Below are positions 24,837 through 31,162 of a stretch of DNA of 61,157 bases, one piece after another. Position 1 is the stretch's first letter, and each line of letters begins with the position of its first letter. The translations under genes were made by a program, and so were the position numbers. The notes beneath the pieces were generated by a model. The model had not been told where the DNA came from. It did not search any database and saw only the letters and a program-made list of their open reading frames with translations. Source of the stretch: JBHGAV01 sp041946685 (GTDB lineage Bacteria > Acidobacteriota > Terriglobia > Bryobacterales > Bryobacteraceae); the NCBI GenBank assembly GCA_041946685.1, contig JBHGAV010000021.1, positions 1 through 61,157 on the forward strand, written 5' to 3'.

Positions 24837-27164
24837 TTATCGCCTACCTCTCGCCCGCGGCTCAATGAAGCAACCGGTGTGGTTCTGCTGGCCGTGGCGC
24901 TGCTGATGTGGTTGTGCCTGCTCTCCTACCAATCGCAGGATGCGAGCTGGAATACCGCCGCGGCGCAGACGGCCGCCCGGAACATGGTCGGCCCCGTGGG
25001 GGCCCGTGTAGCCGATATCGGCTTGCAGGTCTTCGGGCTCTCCGCGTTCGCGTTCCCGATGCTGCTGATGCTGGTGGCCTGGAAGTGGGTGCGCTCGGAA
25101 CCGGTGGAAGCCCCTTGGGTGAGGGTGCTGGGGGGCGTGCTGTTCATCGTCAGCACGGCCACGCTGGCCTCGCTGGTGCCTGGCTGGCGGCTGTTCGGCG
25201 ACGCGATCCCGGCCGGCGGCCTGGCGGGCGCCCTCTTGGCCGGATTCCTGCTGGGCCTCCTGAATCCGGCTGGAACGACGATCGTGGCGGCGACCTGTGC
25301 GATCGTCTCGCTCTACCTTGTCTCCACCTTCAGCATCTACAACCTGAAACACTGGTTCAGCGGACCGGCGCGGGCCGTCGCTTCCATCCGTGAGCAGTGG
25401 GGCCTGTGGCGCGAGCGTAGTCATCAGAAAAAGAAGGACACCGCACCGCGCAAACCGAAGCTTGTGCGCGTAGCGGGACAGCCGGTCGCAGCGGCGGAAG
25501 AGCCGGCTTCCGAGGCGGCAGCGCCGCCTTGGGAGCCACCGCCTCCAGAGCCAGAACCGGAGATTCCGATCCAGACCCTGGAGGATCGGCCGCCGGCGAT
25601 GCCGGTGGCGCCTGAGCCGGGGGAGGACGCCGCGGCCGCATCCGAAGAGGCGGCGCGCCCCGCCCGCATCGAGCGGAAACATCCCAACTACCAGTTGCCC
25701 ACAACCGAGCTGCTCAACGAGCCGGCGGGCCGCAGCCCGTACGACGAGCAGGAGCTGAAGGAGATCGCCGGGCGGGTGAAGTCGAAGTTCGAGGAGTTCA
25801 ACGTGCTCGGCTCGGTGGTGCAGATCAACCCCGGCCCCGTTGTGACAACCTTCGAATTCAAGCCGGAGGCCGGGATCAAATATAGCCGCATCACCACGCT
25901 GAGCGAGGACCTGTGTCTCGGCTTGCAGGCCGAGTCCATCCTGATCGAGCGCATCCCGGGCAAGCCCACGGTGGGAATCGAGGTGCCAAACAGCCGGCGG
26001 GAAGTAATCGGGCTGCGCCAGATCATGGAGTCGGACGATTTCCAGAACACCACGGCGAAGTTGCCGATTCCGCTCGGCAAGGACATCAGCGGGCGTATCA
26101 AGATCGCGGCGCTGGAGTCGATGCCGCACCTGTTGATCGCCGGGTCCACGGGATCGGGCAAGAGCGTGCTGCTCAATTCGATGATCATGGCGATTCTGTT
26201 CCGTTCGACGCCGGAGCAGGTGCGCATGATCCTGGTCGATCCCAAGCGCCTGGAATTGGGGCTCTACGAGGGGATTCCGCACCTGCTGACGCCGGTCATC
26301 ACCGACCCCAAGAAAGCCACCAACGCGCTGCGCAACGCGGTGCTGGAGATGGACCGCCGCCTGCGGCTGCTCGCGTCTCAGGGCGTTCGCAACATCGAGC
26401 AGTACAACCGCAAGGTGCGGCAGGCGCAGTACGAGCCCCGCAACCTGTTCGACGAGGAAGTCGCGGCCGAGGAGCTGGAGCCGCTGCCCTACATCGTGGT
26501 GTTCATCGACGAGCTGGCCGACCTGATGATGCTGGAGCGGAGCAACGTCGAAGAGTCGGTGACGCGGCTGGCGCAGATGGCGCGGGCGGTGGGGATACAC
26601 CTGGTGCTGGCCACGCAGCGGCCGAGCGTGGACGTGGTGACCGGCCTGATCAAGGCGAACTTCCCGGCGCGCATCAGCTTCCGCGTGGCGACCCGAGTGG
26701 ACTCGCGCACGATTCTGGATGTGATGGGGGCCGAGCACCTGCTGGGCAAGGGCGACATGCTGTTTCTGCCGCCGGGATCGAGCCGCCTGATTCGCGTGCA
26801 CGGGGCGCTGGTGACCGAAACCGAGATCAACCGGGTGGTGGACTGCTGGAAGGAGCAGGCCGCACCCGAGTACGACGCCACCTACCTGGTCGCTCCGCCG
26901 TCGGAAGAAGACGAAGCGAGCCTGGAAGAGTTCGACGGCGAGCAGGACCCGCTCTATGAAGATGCGGTGCGGGTGGTGCTGGAGATGGGCAAGGCGTCCA
27001 CCAGCACGCTCCAGCGGCGGCTGCGGCTGGGTTACGGGAGGGCGGCGCGGATTCTGGACATGATGCAGCGGGACGGAATCATCGGCCCGCCGGACGGCAG
27101 CAAGCCGCGCGAGGTGCTCAAGCGGCCCGAGTGGCTGGAGGAAGTCGAGACGCAGCTTAGGTAG
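24828..27164 (+). CDS. ftsK: DNA translocase FtsK
   Basis: The open frame extends upstream into uppP, but the sequence becomes FtsK-like only from MGFLSPTSRPRLNEATG, giving 778 residues. Residues 20-170 hold four membrane helices. A Pro/Glu/Ala-rich linker follows to about 280. The motor domain has Walker A GSTGSGKS near residue 440 and Walker B IVVFIDELADLM near 560. The C-terminal gamma domain (ILDMMQRDGIIGP) is a winged helix that reads KOPS sites. The protein pumps DNA at the division septum and activates XerCD for dimer resolution. The linker is short, so it resembles SpoIIIE/SftA-sized translocases. Confidence 0.97.
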   Translation: MGFLSPTSRPRLNEATGVVLLAVALLMWLCLLSYQSQDASWNTAAAQTAARNMVGPVGARVADIGLQVFGLSAFAFPMLLMLVAWKWVRSEPVEAPWVRVLGGVLFIVSTATLASLVPGWRLFGDAIPAGGLAGALLAGFLLGLLNPAGTTIVAATCAIVSLYLVSTFSIYNLKHWFSGPARAVASIREQWGLWRERSHQKKKDTAPRKPKLVRVAGQPVAAAEEPASEAAAPPWEPPPPEPEPEIPIQTLEDRPPAMPVAPEPGEDAAAASEEAARPARIERKHPNYQLPTTELLNEPAGRSPYDEQELKEIAGRVKSKFEEFNVLGSVVQINPGPVVTTFEFKPEAGIKYSRITTLSEDLCLGLQAESILIERIPGKPTVGIEVPNSRREVIGLRQIMESDDFQNTTAKLPIPLGKDISGRIKIAALESMPHLLIAGSTGSGKSVLLNSMIMAILFRSTPEQVRMILVDPKRLELGLYEGIPHLLTPVITDPKKATNALRNAVLEMDRRLRLLASQGVRNIEQYNRKVRQAQYEPRNLFDEEVAAEELEPLPYIVVFIDELADLMMLERSNVEESVTRLAQMARAVGIHLVLATQRPSVDVVTGLIKANFPARISFRVATRVDSRTILDVMGAEHLLGKGDMLFLPPGSSRLIRVHGALVTETEINRVVDCWKEQAAPEYDATYLVAPPSEEDEASLEEFDGEQDPLYEDAVRVVLEMGKASTSTLQRRLRLGYGRAARILDMMQRDGIIGPPDGSKPREVLKRPEWLEEVETQLR

Positions 27165-27219
27165 GGGCGCCAACAAGGCCAAGCGGCGGATCCGGCAGCG
27201 ACAGCCCGCCCACAATCAC

Positions 27220-27250
27220 ACCTTATGGTGCATGCACCTTATAAGGTACA
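27220..27250 (+). promoter_or_regulatory. Overlapping palindromes: likely operator/promoter of toxin-antitoxin pair
   Basis: Two perfect 12-base palindromes overlap: GGTGCATGCACC (27227-27238) and ACCTTATAAGGT (27236-27247). ACCTTAT also occurs as a direct repeat at 27220-27226 and 27236-27242. TTATAA inside the second palindrome could be the -10 box. The element ends three bases before the toxin ATG, a position expected for autorepression by the antitoxin. Confidence 0.6.
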
Positions 27251-27619
27251 ATGAGGTGGAGGATGCCGCAGGACACCACGCCGCAAAAGATCCCACTGGT
27301 CTTCTTCCGGTCCGAAAAGGGGACGGAACCCGTGCGGGTGTGGCTGAAGGATTTGCCCGAGGCAGAACGTCAGGCCGTGGGGAAGGACCTGCTGAGAGCG
27401 CAATGGCGCTGGCCGATTGGAATGCCTCTGTGCCGGCCGATGGGCAACGGCCTGTGGGAAATCCGCACCGATCTGCCGACGAAACGCGTGGCGCGCGTGA
27501 TGCTGTGCCTGTACCGCGGACATCTGGTCGCGTTGCACGGCTTCATCAAGAAGACGCGAGCAACGCCGGACGAGGACTTGGCGCTCGCACGCAGGCGCCA
27601 GAAGGAGTTGATGAGATGA
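27251..27619 (+). CDS. RelE/HigB-type toxin (Gp49-like)
   Basis: The 122-residue protein reads VFFRSEKGTEPVRVWLKDLPEAERQAVGKDLLRAQWRWP, then LWEIRTDLPTKRVARVMLCLYRGHLVALHGFIKKTRATP. This is the fold signature of phage Gp49/HigB-like toxins of the RelE superfamily (DUF891), including the conserved basic and aromatic residues for mRNA cleavage at the ribosome. The order toxin-then-antitoxin matches HigBA. An AAGG ribosome site precedes this ATG; a second in-frame ATG at 27263 is possible. The antitoxin ATG overlaps its stop codon. Confidence 0.88.
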   Translation: MRWRMPQDTTPQKIPLVFFRSEKGTEPVRVWLKDLPEAERQAVGKDLLRAQWRWPIGMPLCRPMGNGLWEIRTDLPTKRVARVMLCLYRGHLVALHGFIKKTRATPDEDLALARRRQKELMR

Positions 27620-27894
27620 GCAAGAAACACATGGGTTCGAGCATCGACGACTTCCTGAGAGAGGAAGGGGTCTTTGAGGAGGCGCAGGCGGAGGCGATAA
27701 AAGAGGTCGTCGCCTGGCAATTGGCCCAGGCGATGAAGGAAAAGAAGATATCCAAGAACCGCATGGCTACGCTGCTCAAGACGAGCCGCACGCAGGTTGA
27801 CCGCTTGCTGGATGCAAAGAACGACATCACGCTGTCGAGCCTGCAACGAGCCGCGGCCATGGTTGGCCGCCGAGTCACGATTCAACTTGTGTAA
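27616..27894 (+). CDS. XRE-family antitoxin
   Basis: The start is the ATG that overlaps the toxin TGA as ATGA; the longer open frame begins inside the toxin. The 92-residue protein has an N-terminal acidic helix (SSIDDFLREEGVFEEAQAEA), which would cover the toxin. A helix-turn-helix follows: ISKNRMATLLKTSRTQVDRLLDAKNDITLSSLQRAAAMVG. It would neutralise the toxin and repress the operon by binding the palindromes upstream. The size and layout match HigA-like antitoxins. Confidence 0.9.
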   Translation: MSKKHMGSSIDDFLREEGVFEEAQAEAIKEVVAWQLAQAMKEKKISKNRMATLLKTSRTQVDRLLDAKNDITLSSLQRAAAMVGRRVTIQLV

Positions 27895-27940
27895 CCCGGC
27901 GCCGCGCAATGGGAGGTGCGGCCGCTCAGGAGCTTGGTAG

Positions 27941-28486
27941 TCATGGTTGGGGGTAGGGCGGCGTATCCGTGCTCCGAGAGAACACCCAGTCTTCAAGAAA
28001 CTCATTTCGGTGCCTCGAGATGAACGTCCTGAGCATCTCTTTGTCGTCCAGTAGACGACGAAAGACGGTCCGCACGATTCCTTCGGTGTCAGCCATAACG
28101 GCAACTATCTCCGGAGCGTCCTTCCACCGGCCATGTATAATCGTTGACCTCATTTTGTAGCAGGTCTTCACCTTCCGGAAAAGAGCCCTGGCGTCATCAG
28201 GGTTGTCGGCCAGGATCGCCGCCTCGCGTTTCGCCTCTTGAATCCCCCTGGGCTTCTTGCCTCGCCACGTCGGATCAGGGTGTCCGATTGACGGGGCGTC
28301 GTACTCGGCGACAAGCGCGTGCTTTGCGTCCAACACACTCTGCCGATCGTGTCGGCTGAGGTCCTTTAGAATCGGTTCGTTCTTTACCCACTGCGGAACA
28401 TCCTGGAAGACAAAGCCGTTTCCGAAAATCGCGCGCGTGCCGGAGGGCAGGCTGAGGTTGTGCAACGGTACGACCGTAAACGACAT
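27941..28486 (-). CDS. HEPN-like protein (ApeA-type C-terminal helix pair)
   Basis: The 181-residue protein has no assigned family by eye, but residues 108-135 (KTCYKMRSTIIHGRWKDAPEI) contain R-x4-H (Arg113, His118) followed by Gly, as in HEPN ribonuclease domains of the Apea type. An Arg-rich region and long helices follow, consistent with a four-helix HEPN bundle. The N-terminal 100 residues are an unassigned domain. HEPN proteins are often RNases in toxin-antitoxin and phage-defence systems, and this one lies 46 bases from a toxin-antitoxin pair on the opposite strand. No partner nucleotidyltransferase (MNT) is nearby. RNase activity is inferred only from the motif. Confidence 0.6.
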   Translation of the reverse strand: MSFTVVPLHNLSLPSGTRAIFGNGFVFQDVPQWVKNEPILKDLSRHDRQSVLDAKHALVAEYDAPSIGHPDPTWRGKKPRGIQEAKREAAILADNPDDARALFRKVKTCYKMRSTIIHGRWKDAPEIVAVMADTEGIVRTVFRRLLDDKEMLRTFISRHRNEFLEDWVFSRSTDTPPYPQP

Positions 28487-28532
28487 CAGGCACCTCGCTC
28501 ACGCGGCTTGATTAAGTGACACATGCCCCACC

Positions 28533-31154
28533 TCAAGCCGGCTCGAAGTAGCAGAGGGCGCGCTGGCGGAGGGCGTCGGCGTGGAGGCGGAGGGCGCGTC
28601 CGCCCGGGAGAGTCGCCGGGTCGATGACGCGCACGGCATCGGCCCATGCCGCTTCCTGCGGCAGGAGCGACGGCAGCCGGTTGGGCGCCCGCTGGATGAA
28701 ATCCGCATTGACCATGTTCCCTTCCTTGCCGGGAACCAGCGCCAGGTAGAGGATCTGCATCTCGACCAGGTCGTTGAAGAAATGTGTGCCGAGCGAAACG
28801 TCCGGCACCAGCCCCTCTCGCATCTCGATCACTTCACACAAGGCGGTGACGTTACTGATCTCGGCGAACGCCACGGGCACGCCCAGAGAGGGCTCGGCCG
28901 TGCCCCAGCGGCCCGGACCGGCCAGAAGCAGCGCGCCTTCGGGCCTGTCCTCCAAGGCCGTGAGACGGCCGACCAGCCGCGCGATCGAGTAGCGATCGCT
29001 CAGTGAGAGTTGGCCGTAGACGGAGGGCACGATGTAGATGAGCCTTCCCACCGAGGTCACCAGGCTGGGCCCGATGACGGCGCCTTCGGACTTCAGGACC
29101 AGGTCCTCTTCGGCGACTGGACCCGGCTCCGCCACAATGTGGCCCCCGCCCTTGACCTGGAACGGGCGGCACTGCACCAGGTTGATCCGATAGCTCCCGT
29201 CGGCAAGGAAGTTCGCAGTGAACTCCACGTCGACGGGATAGTCGTAGGCCTGCTCGAGGGTCTCAAGAAGGGCGCGCATGTCAGCCACAAAGGAGGTCTC
29301 CGAGAGGAGCTTCTTGAAGGTAAGCACCCAGGGGAAGGCAGGACGGCCCGTTTCCCTGGCCCGTCTCATCAGCTCGGGATCGCGCCAGGCGACCATCTCG
29401 ATTGCCTTCTCCCCGCAGGAGCCGACGACCTCTTCGAACGAACCGGTTCGCTGCCGTCTCTTCTCCAGGTCCAGAACGTCCACGCGGCTCTGCGCGTATC
29501 CGCGCACCTCGATGGAGGTCGATTCGGGCCGCCGCAACGGAGCGTTGAGCGCGACGATGCGGGTGTAGTCGTTGTCCGACCTGCGGACGGCACGGGTGCC
29601 AAGGCCGAAAACAAGCCGCAGGACGCCCGCCTTCGGATCGATCTCGTCCGACCACGTGAATGGATTGAACGACAGGCCCACGCCCGCCACCTGCGGGAAG
29701 AACAGACGCCCGTGCGCCGCCCCCGAAACGCGCTGGACCAGGAGCGCCATCTGCTCGTCGCGGTCCAGCAGCCCGCGCTGGGCGCGGTACAGCAGGGCGT
29801 CGCGCCCCATGGCGCTGGCGTAGATGTGCCGTACCGCCGCCAGAAAGGCCTCCAGCCGCTCCTGCGGCGAGCCCTGGTTGGCGCAGAAAACGCTTTCGTA
29901 CTTGCCCGAGAAGGCGTTGCCGAAGCTGTCCTCCAGTAGGCTGGAGGAACGCACGACGATGGGAGCCTGGCCGAAGTACTCGAGCATTTCAGCGAACTGG
30001 TCGCGCACGAACTCCGGGAACGAGCCGGTGAGCATCTGCTGCTGGGCTTGTTCCACGCCGTCGAGGAACCGGGCGCTGTCGCGCTGAGCCTGGCGGGCGC
30101 GCCAGCAGCCGTTGCTGACCAAGTAGGAGTAGAACACATCGGAACCGACGAAGAAAGAATCGTGCGGCTCCAGGACATCGCGCCAGCGGTCCGACGCCTG
30201 GCGCAGAACCGCACGGGCGATGAGCATGCCGGCCGCTTTCCCGCCCACAAGACCGGTTCCGATCATGCGGCGGCGCACGGCCAGCAGGTCCTCGATGGTC
30301 AAGTAGCGCTCGGCCAGCTCCAGCATCCGCTCATTGCGGGTCACCACCATGTGAAGCAAGTGGCGAACGGTCTCCCGCATCGCTTCCGGGGGCCGCTCCC
30401 CGGCACGCACGGCGGCGAGCTGCTGCTGGGCTTCCTGAAAGGTGCGGTCCCACAGATCGAAGCGGTCGGTTTCCCGGCCCGCGCCGTCGCTCATCAGCGT
30501 TTCGTAGATGCCGGAGATGGTGGTGCTGTCGGTCACCGGACGGAAGGAGTCGCCCTCCCAGACGTGCGGTAGATACATGGTCGGGGAGTAGCGCTGGAAT
30601 ACCTTGAGGGGATGGACGTAGAGCATGCCCTCGTGGCGGTGGACGTCGAGCAGGAGCTGGGTCGTGTCCCGAATGGACGCCACCGCCCGGTAGGAGTGGT
30701 GCCTTCGCAACAGGGCAAAATACGCAATCGTGTCCAACTCGTAGAGGTAGGGGCAGGTGACCATGAAGAAGTTGCCGAGCATCATGTCACTGCACCAGTC
30801 CGCTGCCAGATCGGAGAGGCAGTCGAACAGATAGAAAGCGCCGCGGCCGGCTCGCCCGATGACGGCGTGTATCTGCGCCGTGAGGGTCTCGAAGCCGACC
30901 GCCGGATCGAGGCGGTGGATTTCCACGCGCGGATCGGGAGGGATCAGCTCCACGTGGCGCTCGAAGTGGAAGTAGATGAGCTTGCGGCCCTGGCGGAGGG
31001 CCTCCTCGCAGTAGGGGCGCGCGAAGGGGATGTAATCTTCTATGGAGCCGACCTGCCAGACGACGTTGTCGCCGTCGATCAATCCTTCCAGGACACGATC
31101 CAATCCCGGCAACCCGGTACTGGGATGAGCATCCGCCGAAGACAATGCACTCAC
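28533..31154 (-). CDS. PPDK-type ATP-binding protein with KaiC-like N-terminal domain
   Basis: From the GTG closest to the upstream stop, the product is 873 residues (a TTG three codons later is an alternative). Residues 11-250 look like a KaiC/RecA-type domain (TGLPGLDRVLEGL), but the P-loop region reads VGSIEDY without a GxxxxGK[ST]. The central part is the pyruvate phosphate dikinase ATP-binding domain, with VRSSSLLEDSFGNAFSGKYE near residue 400 (the ATP-binding Arg-Ser motif). The last 170 residues carry LLLAGPGRWG and SLGTHFFNDLVEM. No phosphohistidine swivel domain or PEP-binding barrel is present. It lies nine bases after the paralogous gene. Its reaction is unknown. Confidence 0.75.
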   Translation of the reverse strand: MSALSSADAHPSTGLPGLDRVLEGLIDGDNVVWQVGSIEDYIPFARPYCEEALRQGRKLIYFHFERHVELIPPDPRVEIHRLDPAVGFETLTAQIHAVIGRAGRGAFYLFDCLSDLAADWCSDMMLGNFFMVTCPYLYELDTIAYFALLRRHHSYRAVASIRDTTQLLLDVHRHEGMLYVHPLKVFQRYSPTMYLPHVWEGDSFRPVTDSTTISGIYETLMSDGAGRETDRFDLWDRTFQEAQQQLAAVRAGERPPEAMRETVRHLLHMVVTRNERMLELAERYLTIEDLLAVRRRMIGTGLVGGKAAGMLIARAVLRQASDRWRDVLEPHDSFFVGSDVFYSYLVSNGCWRARQAQRDSARFLDGVEQAQQQMLTGSFPEFVRDQFAEMLEYFGQAPIVVRSSSLLEDSFGNAFSGKYESVFCANQGSPQERLEAFLAAVRHIYASAMGRDALLYRAQRGLLDRDEQMALLVQRVSGAAHGRLFFPQVAGVGLSFNPFTWSDEIDPKAGVLRLVFGLGTRAVRRSDNDYTRIVALNAPLRRPESTSIEVRGYAQSRVDVLDLEKRRQRTGSFEEVVGSCGEKAIEMVAWRDPELMRRARETGRPAFPWVLTFKKLLSETSFVADMRALLETLEQAYDYPVDVEFTANFLADGSYRINLVQCRPFQVKGGGHIVAEPGPVAEEDLVLKSEGAVIGPSLVTSVGRLIYIVPSVYGQLSLSDRYSIARLVGRLTALEDRPEGALLLAGPGRWGTAEPSLGVPVAFAEISNVTALCEVIEMREGLVPDVSLGTHFFNDLVEMQILYLALVPGKEGNMVNADFIQRAPNRLPSLLPQEAAWADAVRVIDPATLPGGRALRLHADALRQRALCYFEPA

Positions 31155-31162
31155 CTCGCTCT

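Noticed and set aside
24837..27215. A 792-codon open frame on the minus strand opposite ftsK
   Set aside because: It is rich in His, Arg, Gln and Leu without domains, as expected for the antisense frame of a GC-rich gene; ftsK fits the plus strand throughout.
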